From the NCBI GenBank assembly GCA_003023195.1, contig PXRX01000045.1, positions 45,201 to 109,200 of the forward strand: 64,000 nucleotides of DNA. The letters run 5' to 3'. The first letter of the stretch is position 1; each line of letters begins with the position of its first letter. Both the position numbers and the translations under genes were made by a program. The notes under the pieces were generated by a model, which saw nothing but the letters and a program-made list of their open reading frames with translations, made no database searches and had not been told where the DNA came from. This DNA comes from Halobacteriales archaeon QS_8_69_26. Lineage in GTDB: Archaea; Halobacteriota; Halobacteria; Halobacteriales; SW-7-71-33. Below are positions 18,318 through 26,513 of the stretch, in pieces.

Positions 18318-19061
18318 CTACGGTCCCGTGACGACGCCCTCGGTCAGGGACGAGAGCGGTCGCCGGACGGTGTACTCCGGGGTCCCGACCCGGACCACAG
18401 AGGACGGGGACACGTCCGCGAAGGAGAGGTCGAGGCGGTACCGCCCGCCGTCGTCGATGGGGTCGGCCTCCCGCTGTCCGGTGGGGTCGTGGAACGCCCA
18501 CGCCGTCTCCCCGGCGTGACGGGAATCGGTCCGTCCCCGGATCGTCCGGACCTCCGGGCGGACCGCGACCTCGGTGCCGGCCACCGGGTACCGCCGGTCG
18601 TGCCACTCCCAGAACCCCTCGTCGATGACGTACACCCGCTCGTAGCCGTCGGCGATGAGGGTCGCGGCCCGGAGCGCCGAGAGGTGGTGGGGACAGCCAC
18701 AGTAACAGACGATCCGGTCCTCGCGGGGCCAGGACGCGACTGGGTCGTCGTCGCCACCGTCCGGCGCGGGACTCGACGCGGCACCCCGGATCCGCGCCCG
18801 CTCGTACTGCTCCCGGCCGCGGGCGTCGGCGAAGCGGGCCTCCCGCCGGCGGTACCAGTAGTACGTGACCTCGATGGGCGCCAGCGGTACCGCGACGCCC
18901 CTGACGTCGGCCGTCGGGAACGTCGAGGGGTCGACCGGGCGCGGGGCGGGCGTCTCCTCGAACGCGGGCGGGTAGCCGTCCGGCGTCGAGTCCCCGCCGG
19001 AGAGGCACCCGGCGACGGACACCGCTGCGGTCGCGAGGAACGCGCGACGGTCGACGGACAT
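18318..19061 (-). CDS. rhodanese-like lipoprotein
   Basis: A 247-residue exported protein. The signal MSVDRRAFLATAAVSVAGC carries twin Arg and lipobox Cys, so it should be anchored outside the cell. The core IVCYCGCPHHLSALRAATLI is a rhodanese active-site loop (first Cys as sulphur carrier), followed by ADGYERVYVIDEGFWEWHD, the usual rhodanese ending. The CYCGCPHH motif with extra Cys and His is unusual and could also hold a metal. The C-terminal 90 residues are beta-rich and not recognised. The upstream in-frame Met (19097) would spoil the signal. Confidence 0.75.
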   Translation of the reverse strand: MSVDRRAFLATAAVSVAGCLSGGDSTPDGYPPAFEETPAPRPVDPSTFPTADVRGVAVPLAPIEVTYYWYRRREARFADARGREQYERARIRGAASSPAPDGGDDDPVASWPREDRIVCYCGCPHHLSALRAATLIADGYERVYVIDEGFWEWHDRRYPVAGTEVAVRPEVRTIRGRTDSRHAGETAWAFHDPTGQREADPIDDGGRYRLDLSFADVSPSSVVRVGTPEYTVRRPLSSLTEGVVTGP

Positions 19062-19302
19062 GGGTTCGTGTCCCGACTCTCGGCCCGCCGACGCCAAACG
19101 GGTTCTGGTGGGATCCTCGAATCCGGACCGCGATACGGCGGGGCTTTACTGTCGCCGGTGAGCGGGGGATCCGCAGGGGGAGGGTGGACCGTCGCGGGGC
19201 GTCGGTCCAGTCCGGCGGGGGTGATCGTTCCGGCCCGTCGCGAGCGGTCCGTCCGGTTTATTACCCGCCCGCGCCTCGACACCCGACGAGCGATCCGAGG
19301 AG

Positions 19303-20292
19303 ATGACGCCGGAGGAACTCGCCCGGGAGTGCTGGGACGCCATCGAGGAACTCCTGCCGGCGGACCCGGACGACGGCGGTCTCCGCCCGCCGGCGACCAG
19401 GGAGGACCTGGCTGCCCTGGAGGGGACTCTCGGGGTCGACCTCCCGCCGGCGTTCGTCGAGTTCTACCGGATCCACGACGGCCAGACCGGATCGCGGCCG
19501 ATCCTCGGCCGGTACGAACTCCTCCCCGTCGAGCGCATCGAGGACGAGTGGCGGACGACGACCGACCTCCACGAGGCGGGCGAGTTCGACGGCGGGCGGA
19601 CGGACTCCGACCCGGGGATCCGGGACGACTGGTGGAACGACCGGTGGGTCCCCTTCGGGGTCGGGGGCGGCGACCGCCTGCTCTGTCTGGACCTCGCCCC
19701 GGCCCCGGAGGGACACCGCGGCCAGGTCGTCGCCGTCGAGCGCGAGGCCCCGACCCGGGAACTGGAAGCGGAGAGCTTCGAACGGTGGATCCGCCGGTAC
19801 GCCGGCCTGGACGTCGAACCGTCCACCGACGCCGGCCAACTGCACTCGACCCTGGCGGGCGCTCCCGAGGACGACGGCGTAGCGGACGAGGACCGCGCGG
19901 GACCGGGGCCACCAGTTGCCGTCGAGGACCCCTCCCCCGACGACCTGCGGGACTGCTTCGAACGACACCACGAACGGGCCCGCCAGGGGGGGAGGTGGTG
20001 GCTGGAACTCCGCTTCGAGTTCGCGGGCGAGGTCGGGGCACACGTCCGGTACGGGACGGGGCTGTTCGACCTCTCGGGGCTGGTCGACGGCCGCGCGTTC
20101 GGACGGACGCGGGCCGTCCTCGACGACGATGGGATCCCGGTGCTCGAACAGGAACGGACGGCGATGACGGCGAACGACCCCGAGATGGACGCCGACCGGG
20201 GCTACCGGGTCACCCGGCGGATCCTGGAGAACGGGTACGACGCCGACGTCGACGACCTCCTCGAAGTCCGCGAGCGCGAACGCGGGCGGTGA
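19303..20292 (+). CDS. SMI1/KNR4 (SUKH) domain protein
   Basis: A 329-residue cytoplasmic protein. Residues about 25-170 fit the SUKH pattern: REDLAALEGTLGVDLPPAFVEFYRIHDGQ, the ILGRYELLPVERI turn and WVPFGVGGGDRLLCLDLAP with HRGQVV. In bacteria this domain is widespread among immunity proteins against secreted toxins. Here it is fused to an unrecognised second domain (about 215-329, WWLELRFEFAGEVGAHVRYGTG), and there is no toxin gene next to it. A metabolic or regulatory role, as in yeast Knr4, is equally possible. Confidence 0.7.
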   Translation: MTPEELARECWDAIEELLPADPDDGGLRPPATREDLAALEGTLGVDLPPAFVEFYRIHDGQTGSRPILGRYELLPVERIEDEWRTTTDLHEAGEFDGGRTDSDPGIRDDWWNDRWVPFGVGGGDRLLCLDLAPAPEGHRGQVVAVEREAPTRELEAESFERWIRRYAGLDVEPSTDAGQLHSTLAGAPEDDGVADEDRAGPGPPVAVEDPSPDDLRDCFERHHERARQGGRWWLELRFEFAGEVGAHVRYGTGLFDLSGLVDGRAFGRTRAVLDDDGIPVLEQERTAMTANDPEMDADRGYRVTRRILENGYDADVDDLLEVRERERGR

Positions 20293-20302
20293 TCCGTCCG
20301 CT

Positions 20303-20353
20303 GTCAGCGGAAGCGACCGGGTGTCGGTGTCCGCGGTCAGCGGAAGCGACCGG
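20303..20353. repeat. short direct repeat upstream of acetyl-CoA synthetase
   Basis: GTCAGCGGAAGCGACCGG occurs twice about 33 bp apart, just after the SUKH stop and before the acs promoter (ACTTATATCC at about 20401). It may be a slippage duplication or a pair of binding sites; nothing distinguishes these. Confidence 0.6.
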
Positions 20354-20437
20354 ATCCCGGGTCGCGTCCGGTTCGCGGCCCGAAGTGATCACGAGTGTCA
20401 ACTTATATCCTGTCCGCCGTCGAACCTCCGGGTAACC

Positions 20438-22426
20438 ATGGATTCGCTAGCGGAGGTCGACGAGATCGTTCACGAACCGTCACAGGAGTTCGTCGAGTCG
20501 ACCAACGTCTACCGGTTCGCCCAGGACCACGGCCTCGACGTCGACGAGGTCGTCGAGTACACGACCGACAACGTCGACTGGTTCTGGGACGAGGTGGTGG
20601 ACTACCTCGACGTCGAGTTCTACGAGGAGTACGACGCGGTCCGGGACGACTCCGAGGGGCCGCAGTTCACCGACTGGTACCCCGGGGGATCGATCAACAT
20701 CGCGCACAACACCCTGGACCGACACGCGAGGACCGACAGCGAGACGCGGAACTCGGTCGCGGTGATCTGGGAGGGGGAACCGGGGGACGTCCGCGAGGTG
20801 ACCTACCACGAACTCCACCGCCAGGCCAACGAGGTCGCGAACTACCTCGACGAGAAGGGGGTCGGGGTGGGCGACACGGTCGGCCTCTACATGGCGATGG
20901 TCCCCGAGGTGGTGTCGATCCTCTACGGCTGTTTCAAGGTGGGCGCGGTCGCAGTGCCCATCTTCTCCGGGTTCGGCGTCGACGCCACCGCGACGCGCAT
21001 CGCCGAGAGCGAGTGCTCGGTGCTGTTCACCGGCGACGGCTTCTACCGCCGCGGGGGCGAGGTCACCCTGAAGGGGACCGCCGACGAGGCCATCGCGGAA
21101 GCCGGCGAGGAACTGGGCGAGACGCCCGTCGAGCACACCGTCGTCTACGACCGCCTCGGCTACTCGGAGTCCGACGACGTCCCCTGGACCGACGGCCGCG
21201 ACGAGTGGTGGTCCGACGCGGTCGAACCCCGGGACGACGACTTCGAGACCCGCGAACTCGACTCCGGCCAGGAGTCGATGCTCCTCTATTCGTCGGGCAC
21301 CACGGGCCGCCCGAAGGGCATCGTCCACACCCACGCCGGCGTCCTCACCCAGTGTGCGAAGGAGATCTACTTCGGGTTCGACCACGAGCCCGCCGACCGG
21401 TTCTTCTGGGTGAGCGACATCGGCTGGATGATGGGCCCCTGGACGCTGATCGGCAACCACCACTTCGGGGGCACCGTCTTCATGTACGAGGGCGCGCCCG
21501 ACCACCCGGAGCCCGACCGGTTCTGGGAGATGATCGACCGCCACGAACTGTCGGTGTTCGGCATCTCCCCGACCGCCATCCGCGCCCTGCGCAAGAAGGG
21601 CGACGAGTGGGTCGAGGGCCACGACCTCTCCTCGCTCCGCCTGCTGGGGTCGACGGGCGAACCCTGGGACCCAGAGTCCTGGAAGTGGTTCCACGAGACG
21701 GTCGGCGGCGACAGCCCCATCATCAACATCTCCGGCGGCACCGAGATCTGTGGCTGTTTCCTGATGCCGATGCCCCACCAGCCACTCAAGCCCTGCACCC
21801 TGGGCGGCCCCGGCCTGGGGATGGACGTCGACATCGTGGACTCCGCCGGCGAGTCCATCAGGGACACCCACGAGCGCGGGTTCCTGGTGGCGCGGGACTC
21901 GTGTCCCTCGATGACCACGTCGCTGTGGGAGGGCGACGAGCGCTACCTGGAGGAGTACTGGTCCTCCTGGGAGGACCTGTGGGACCACGGCGACTGGGCC
22001 CAGATGGACGAGGACGGCTTCTGGTTCCTCCACGGCCGCGCCGACGACGCCATCAACGTCGCCGGCCGGAAGGTCGGGCCCGCCGAGGTCGAGGGGGCAC
22101 TGATCGACCACGACGCCGTCAACGCGGCCGCCGCCGTCGGCGTCCACGACGACACCACCGGCCAGGCCGTCGTCGCCTACGTCATCACCGAACCGGGCGT
22201 CGAGGAGACGGACGACCTCCGCGACGAACTGAAAGCGCAGGTCGGCGAGGAACTGGGCAAGCCCTTCCGGCCACGCGAGATACTGTTCGTCGACGAGTTC
22301 CCCCTCACCCAGTCCGGCAAGATCATCCGGCGTGCGATCGCCTCCGTCTACGAGGGCGAGGACCTGGGCGACCTCTCCAGCATCGACAACCCCGACGCAC
22401 TCGACGAGGTCAAGGCCGCGCGGTAG
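20438..22426 (+). CDS. acs: AMP-forming acetyl-CoA synthetase family ligase
   Basis: A 662-residue ligase that activates acetate or another short carboxylate as an acyl-adenylate and then the CoA thioester. The P-loop-like motif YSSGTTGRPKGIVHTHAG, the aromatic motif around SGGTEICGCF, WFLHGRADDAINVAGRKVGPAEVE and the C-terminal catalytic Lys in TQSGKIIRR are all intact. The ATG at 20438 follows a TATA-like ACTTATAT by about 30 nt. The start MDSLAEVDEIVHEPSQEF is a typical haloarchaeal N-terminus. Propionate rather than acetate cannot be excluded from sequence. Confidence 0.88.
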   Translation: MDSLAEVDEIVHEPSQEFVESTNVYRFAQDHGLDVDEVVEYTTDNVDWFWDEVVDYLDVEFYEEYDAVRDDSEGPQFTDWYPGGSINIAHNTLDRHARTDSETRNSVAVIWEGEPGDVREVTYHELHRQANEVANYLDEKGVGVGDTVGLYMAMVPEVVSILYGCFKVGAVAVPIFSGFGVDATATRIAESECSVLFTGDGFYRRGGEVTLKGTADEAIAEAGEELGETPVEHTVVYDRLGYSESDDVPWTDGRDEWWSDAVEPRDDDFETRELDSGQESMLLYSSGTTGRPKGIVHTHAGVLTQCAKEIYFGFDHEPADRFFWVSDIGWMMGPWTLIGNHHFGGTVFMYEGAPDHPEPDRFWEMIDRHELSVFGISPTAIRALRKKGDEWVEGHDLSSLRLLGSTGEPWDPESWKWFHETVGGDSPIINISGGTEICGCFLMPMPHQPLKPCTLGGPGLGMDVDIVDSAGESIRDTHERGFLVARDSCPSMTTSLWEGDERYLEEYWSSWEDLWDHGDWAQMDEDGFWFLHGRADDAINVAGRKVGPAEVEGALIDHDAVNAAAAVGVHDDTTGQAVVAYVITEPGVEETDDLRDELKAQVGEELGKPFRPREILFVDEFPLTQSGKIIRRAIASVYEGEDLGDLSSIDNPDALDEVKAAR

Positions 22427-22536
22427 CCGGGCCGGTCGCTCCGCCGACGCCGACCCCGGGGCTTGTGTCGTACGGGGCCGTCGCTCGCGGGTGGTGACGC
22501 CGTCGGAAACCCGATTAATTCAGTGAGATCGAGAGT

Positions 22537-22731
22537 CTAGCTGCGAACGAGGTTCTTCGCCCGCGGGCCCTTGGGGGCCTGCTCGATATCGAACTCGACG
22601 TCCTCTCCCTCGGTCAGGTCCGCGCCGCCAACGTCCTCCATGTGGAAGAAAACGTCGTCGTCGGAGTCCTCAGTGGAGATGAAACCGTAACCGCCAGTGT
22701 TGTTGAAGAAATCAACAGTTCCTTTCGACAT
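22537..22731 (-). CDS. cspA: cold-shock domain protein, copy 1
   Basis: A 64-residue single cold-shock domain. [21 protein letters not shown] carries the RNP1/RNP2 aromatic residues that stack on single-stranded nucleic acid. It probably acts as an RNA chaperone. It is far more acidic than bacterial CspA, as expected for a halophile. The second copy (59911-60108) shares about three quarters of its residues. Both genes have the same CGCAAGGGTTAT element starting exactly 40 nt before the ATG. Confidence 0.92.
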   Translation of the reverse strand: MSKGTVDFFNNTGGYGFISTEDSDDDVFFHMEDVGGADLTEGEDVEFDIEQAPKGPRAKNLVRS

Positions 22732-22759
22732 TGCGACTAGACGGAGTGGCGGGCGAGGG

Positions 22760-22771
22760 ATAACCCTTGCG
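22760..22771 (-). promoter_or_regulatory. cold-shock gene promoter element, copy 1
   Basis: CGCAAGGGTTAT on the minus strand begins 40 nt before the csp start, followed by a C-rich leader and CGCA before ATG. An identical 12-mer at the identical distance precedes the second csp gene. GGGTTAT is at the normal TATA distance for leaderless transcription. Confidence 0.7.
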
Positions 22772-22819
22772 TGGGCCGCGGTACCACGAGGGTCGACCCC
22801 GGATCGACGCCGTGACTGG

Positions 22820-23605
22820 TCACTCCAGCGAGACGGACGCCGGGTCGATCCACCGGCCTTCCGGGGCCTCGTCGGTCGCGATGGCGACGGATCCCCGCGC
22901 CTCCAGGGGGGACCCGGCCCCGTCGGGGAGGAGGACGACCGTCGCGCCCGCGAGGAGGGGAGCGACGACGCCCGCAACCACGACCCGGGGATCCCCCAGT
23001 GAGGCCCGGACGACGACGCTATCCCCGGGATCGATCTCCTCCTCCTTCCGGACTCGCCGGGCGGCCGCCAGAACGGTGCCGTGGGCGATGCTCCCGTCGG
23101 GCGTCGATAGCAGGGGATCGCCGGGCCCGACCGTCGGCGGCGGGACGGTCGGGTTCTCGCTCCACATCTCCTCCTCGAAGCCCGTCACCCGGGGATCCCC
23201 GGGCGGGTCGCCGTATCCGACCCGCTGGCCGCCGGGCGGGAGGTCGTACTCGCCGACGCGGTCCGAGGGGGCCAGGATCCCCCGGAGTGCGGCCTCGCTC
23301 CCGGTGTCGCGATCCTCGGAGGGCGCGAACCGGACGACTGCGCCGGTCGTCGCGGCCCCAAGCAGCGCCAGGACCGCCTCGGGCGCCGGGGGATCGGCCG
23401 CGACTCCGAGGGTCCGGCCGTCGCGAACCCCAAGCGCCGCCAGGAGGTTCCCAGTCTTGGCCGCGTCGTCGCGCAGGCGGCGGTAGTCGTACTCCCGGTC
23501 GGGGTGGCTCCCGGCGGTCCGGAGGGCGACGGCGTCCGGGTGGTCCCCGGCAGTCACGAGGCCGGCGAGGGTGTCCGGATCCGTCTCCGGGTCGTCCGGA
23601 TCCAT
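22820..23605 (-). CDS. degenerate AMP-binding (acyl-CoA synthetase-like) protein
   Basis: A 261-residue protein similar in plan to the N-terminal part of acyl-adenylate ligases: YDYRRLRDDAAKTGNLLAALGV, LGVAADPPAPEAVLALLGAATTG, and later GSIAHGTVLAAARR. The ATP-gripping Ser/Thr/Gly-rich loop with its Lys is missing: the place expected to hold it reads LLSTPDGSIAHG. The C-terminal catalytic subdomain is absent. It should not be a working ligase. Short versions occur in haloarchaea and might bind acyl or nucleotide ligands. ATG at 23605. Confidence 0.6.
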   Translation of the reverse strand: MDPDDPETDPDTLAGLVTAGDHPDAVALRTAGSHPDREYDYRRLRDDAAKTGNLLAALGVRDGRTLGVAADPPAPEAVLALLGAATTGAVVRFAPSEDRDTGSEAALRGILAPSDRVGEYDLPPGGQRVGYGDPPGDPRVTGFEEEMWSENPTVPPPTVGPGDPLLSTPDGSIAHGTVLAAARRVRKEEEIDPGDSVVVRASLGDPRVVVAGVVAPLLAGATVVLLPDGAGSPLEARGSVAIATDEAPEGRWIDPASVSLE

Positions 23606-23725
23606 GCGTTCCCGTTGGTGGCCCGGTGGGAAAGGGAGCCTGGATCGCCACCCGGCTTTCCGGGACCGAACGTCGACCGGATCGAGTGATCCCGATCTCG
23701 ATCCGGACCGAACGTCGGACCCGAC

Positions 23726-23800
23726 GCCACGCCCTCCCCAGCCGACTCCCTCACTCGCTTCGCTCGCTCGGTCGTCCCTCGCGCGTTCCTCGCGCGCCCC
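23726..23800 (+). repeat. dispersed intergenic repeat, copy 2
   Basis: GCCACGCCCTCCCCAGCCGA, then alternating CTCACTCGCTTCGCTCGCTC and CGTCCCTCGCGCG, the same block order as at 585-650. The CTTCGCTCGCTCG core matches widespread haloarchaeal intergenic repeats. Confidence 0.6.
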
Positions 23801-23886
23801 GTGGACGTTCGGCCGGAGTGTGGTCACGGGGCCTCCGCCCTGGGTGTGACCCGTCGGATCCGGCCGGGGCTACCCTCTCGAACGGT

Positions 23887-23906
23887 TTACAGTAAAATTA
23901 CTGTAA
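23887..23906. promoter_or_regulatory. TTACWGTAA tandem box A
   Basis: TTACAGTAAAATTACTGTAA is a perfect inverted repeat of 9+2+9 bp. It ends 50 nt before the MazG-like ATG and about 20 nt upstream of its TATA-like sequence, the position of an archaeal activator or a road-block operator. Three more copies occur in the window (35857, 45697, 54519). In such GC-rich DNA these cannot be chance. Confidence 0.75.
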
Positions 23907-23956
23907 CATTCGGCCGATCACGAGTCCTATTTCTGGTCCCCGTTCCTCGCGCCGAT

Positions 23957-24262
23957 ATGGACGAACAGGAGCGGGTCGCCGAGTTCGTGGCGACCCACGA
24001 CGTCGACGCGCCGCCGGTCTACCGCCTGCTGGACCTGCTCTCGGAGGTGGGCGAACTCGCGAAGGACGCCAACGAGTCGACGGACTACGGGAGCGATCCG
24101 GGTGCGGTCGAACTCTCCGAGGACGAACTCGGGGACGCCCTGTTCGCGTTGCTGGCGCTGTGCGACCGGGCAGGCGTCGATAGCGGGGACGCCCTGGAGA
24201 CGGCCCTGGCGAAGTACGAGCGACGGCTCTCGGAGTCGGACACGCCCGGGAGCGGGGAGTAG
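23957..24262 (+). CDS. MazG-like nucleotide pyrophosphohydrolase
   Basis: A 101-residue all-alpha protein. LLDLLSEVGELAKDANES supplies the E-x-x-E half of the metal site and the ELSEDELGDALFALLALC helix the E-x-x-D half. Members hydrolyse non-canonical or surplus NTPs to NMP and pyrophosphate (house-cleaning). Single-domain length is normal. It sits alone behind box A and a TATA-like CCTATTTC, so it is the most plausible regulated neighbour of that box. Confidence 0.8.
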   Translation: MDEQERVAEFVATHDVDAPPVYRLLDLLSEVGELAKDANESTDYGSDPGAVELSEDELGDALFALLALCDRAGVDSGDALETALAKYERRLSESDTPGSGE

Positions 24263-24368
24263 GCCGGGCCGGGTGACGGGAACTGGCGGCCCGGATCGAC
24301 CCCCCGGAACCGGCGGTCCGGGCCGGGAGCCGAAACCGACTTGCCGGCCGGGGTCGACGCCCGGGGCG

Positions 24369-25025
24369 ATGGCCTACGACGCGGTCCTGTTCGACAACGA
24401 CGGGGTGCTGGTCCGGCCCGTCGAGCGGTCGGTGCTGGCGACGGCGATCCGTGCGACCTTCGAGGAGTTCGGGGTCGACCCCCCGGACGAGGCGGTCGAG
24501 GCCCTCTCGTTCGCCGTCGCGCCCGAGGCCCCCCGGCGGATCGGCAACGAGCACGGGATCGACCCGGACGCACTCTGGCGGCGGCGCGACCGGAACGCCT
24601 CGCTGGCCCAGCGGGTGGAGATGGTCGCCGGCCGGAAGGGTCCCTACGACGACCTCTCCGCCATCGCCGACCTCGACCGGCCGATGGGGATCGTCAGCAG
24701 CAACCAGCACGCCACCATCGAGTTCCAGCTAGCGGAGTTCGACCTCCGGGAGTGGTTCCCGGTCGCCTACGGCCGCGAACCCGGACTCGCCGGGATCGAC
24801 CGCAAGAAGCCCGACCCCCACTACCTGGAACGGGCCTGCGCGGACCTGGGCGTCGACCCCGCCGACGCCCTGTACGTCGGCGACCGGGGATCCGACGTCC
24901 GGGCGGCCCACAACGCCGGCGCGGACGCCGCCTTCCTCCGGCGGGACCACGTCGCCGACGCGGACCTCTCCGCCGACCCCGAATACGAGGTCCGGAGCCT
25001 GGCGGACCTGGTCGGCCTCGTGTAG
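24369..25025 (+). CDS. HAD-superfamily phosphatase (phosphoglycolate phosphatase-like)
   Basis: A 218-residue HAD hydrolase. Motif I is LFDNDGVL (nucleophile Asp and general acid Asp), motif II GIVSSNQ, motif III Lys in DRKKPDPHYL, and motif IV YVGDRGSDVRAAHNAG. The helical cap between motifs I and II puts it in subclass I, like phosphoglycolate phosphatases. Exact substrate cannot be told from motifs. It follows the MazG-like gene by about 100 nt on the same strand, possibly both handling waste phosphometabolites. Confidence 0.85.
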   Translation: MAYDAVLFDNDGVLVRPVERSVLATAIRATFEEFGVDPPDEAVEALSFAVAPEAPRRIGNEHGIDPDALWRRRDRNASLAQRVEMVAGRKGPYDDLSAIADLDRPMGIVSSNQHATIEFQLAEFDLREWFPVAYGREPGLAGIDRKKPDPHYLERACADLGVDPADALYVGDRGSDVRAAHNAGADAAFLRRDHVADADLSADPEYEVRSLADLVGLV

Positions 25026-25191
25026 TCGCGGCCCGGCGAGTGCAGTCGGGTGACGGCGGATCGGTGGTAGGAGGCGGATCGGGAGCAGGGGTGGAGAGCG
25101 GATCGGGGGTGGCGGGAGGGCGGATCGATCCCCCCGCCCTCGCGGATCCGTCCGGTAACGCTGAAGTGGGGACGCCCCGAAGCCCGGTGCG

Positions 25192-25896
25192 ATGCCGGAC
25201 GACGCCTTCGGGCACATGGTCCGGGACTACCACCGCGGCGACCTCGCGGCGGACCCGGTCCACCGGCGCGACGACGGCGAGACCTGGCGCGGGGTCCTGG
25301 AGTGGTACTTCGCGGATCCCGGTGCGTGGCCGACCCGCGAACGGGAGTTCGTCGACCGCGCCGAGGGCCGGGTGCTCGACCTGGGCTGTGGGGTCGGGCG
25401 AACCGCCCGCTACCTCCAGGGGCGCGGCCAGGCGGTCGTCGGCGTCGACCGGAGCCCCCTGGCCTGCGGGGTGGCCCGCGAGCGCGGCCTCGACCGCGTC
25501 GTCGCCGGCGACCTCGTCGACCCGCCGATCCGCGGGGCCTTCGACACCGTCCTCGCCGTCGGCGGGCAACTGGGCGTGCCCGGATCCCGGTTCGGCCTGC
25601 GGACGTTGCTGAAGGACCTCGCGGACCTGGGCGACCGCCTCGTCGCCGACCTGTTCGATCCCACCGAGGTCGACGACGAGGAACGCTGGACCTACCTCGA
25701 ACGCCGGAAGATCGCCGACGGTGCCGCCATCCGCCGGTTTCGCGTCGAGTACGACGAGCGGCAGGGACCGTGGATCGACCTGCTCTATCTCACTCCGGCG
25801 TCGTTCCGGGAGATCGTCGCCGCCACCCCCTGGGAGGTGTCGGTGCTCGACGAGGGCGAGGACGAGCACTACTACGTCGTTCTCGAACGCGACTAG
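25192..25896 (+). CDS. class I SAM-dependent methyltransferase
   Basis: A 234-residue protein with the SAM-binding motif I VLDLGCGVGRTARYL, motif II acid in VVGVDRSP, and AFDTVLAVGGQLG as the motif IV strand. The C-terminal half forms a beta-rich cap (RRFRVEYDERQG ... ISVLD-like end). Substrate unknown. The spacer before it (25026-25191) is packed with GCGGATCGG direct repeats. Confidence 0.8.
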   Translation: MPDDAFGHMVRDYHRGDLAADPVHRRDDGETWRGVLEWYFADPGAWPTREREFVDRAEGRVLDLGCGVGRTARYLQGRGQAVVGVDRSPLACGVARERGLDRVVAGDLVDPPIRGAFDTVLAVGGQLGVPGSRFGLRTLLKDLADLGDRLVADLFDPTEVDDEERWTYLERRKIADGAAIRRFRVEYDERQGPWIDLLYLTPASFREIVAATPWEVSVLDEGEDEHYYVVLERD

Positions 25897-25929
25897 ATCA
25901 AAAAAGGGTCAGGAGGTTCAGATCTAATA

Positions 25930-26445
25930 TTATTCTACTATCATCGCGACATTTATTTCAGAATCGGAGACGATATCGACCTCTAATATTGATAGACTGC
26001 TCAATTCGTGATCGTCAAATGCATAAGCGGTAGAAGCCCCAGCCTCAACGTCCACGTACAGGCGATATTCAAGCGGTTTTTCAGGTACCTGAAACGCACC
26101 CTGATAATATTTTGATCCTCCACCGTCAATTTGTATCCGATCCTGTATCACAGGGGTGTTCGGGTCAGTCGGAGGTTCCCCAGTCACCGTTCTCGGCGAG
26201 CGGTCTGAATCGGGCGATCTGTCCTTTTCGAGAACGAGTATCGAAACGGTCTGTGACCTTTCAGTAGAATTTTCAATAGACAGGCCAGCTGATTCGGGTT
26301 GTTGAGGGTTTCCACTATCGGAGGTTACGAGGGGGCCTCCCGAACAGCCGGCGAGCGAACCGACCAGACCAACCGAACACCCACGAATGATGAAGCGGCG
26401 TGATACAGACAGGTCGGTATGATTCGCTTCAAGTTTACCTTCCAT
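25930..26445 (-). CDS. AT-rich lipoprotein gene, probably acquired
   Basis: A 171-residue exported protein: SVSRRFIIRGCSVGLVGSLAGC is a twin-arginine lipobox signal, followed by a Ser/Pro linker and a beta-sandwich-like domain (SIENSTERSQTVSILVLEKD ... LEYRLYVDVEAGASTAYAFD). Similar small Ig-like lipoproteins occur in haloarchaea. Its codons and both flanks (about 25897-26510) are much more AT-rich than anything nearby, including ATATTATTCTACTATC at the 3' end, which suggests horizontal transfer. A longer start at 26466 overlaps the likely promoter. Confidence 0.7.
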   Translation of the reverse strand: MEGKLEANHTDLSVSRRFIIRGCSVGLVGSLAGCSGGPLVTSDSGNPQQPESAGLSIENSTERSQTVSILVLEKDRSPDSDRSPRTVTGEPPTDPNTPVIQDRIQIDGGGSKYYQGAFQVPEKPLEYRLYVDVEAGASTAYAFDDHELSSLSILEVDIVSDSEINVAMIVE

Positions 26446-26513
26446 AGTTCGGATACGGTATCGCATAAAAATAATTCTTCGTCCAGTCGACAGGTGGTGT
26501 TCGCCGGGACTCC

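Larger units (their letters stand above)
23606..23956. other. divergent spacer with repeat and TTACWGTAA box
   Basis: A 350-bp gene-free region between divergent genes. It holds the dispersed repeat (23726-23800), the dyad box (23887-23906) and a TATA-like CCTATTTC (about 23926-23933) in front of the MazG-like gene. Confidence 0.6.

Noticed and set aside
20480..22147. 555-codon open frame on the minus strand
   Set aside because: Antisense shadow of acetyl-CoA synthetase, whose motifs are intact on the plus strand.
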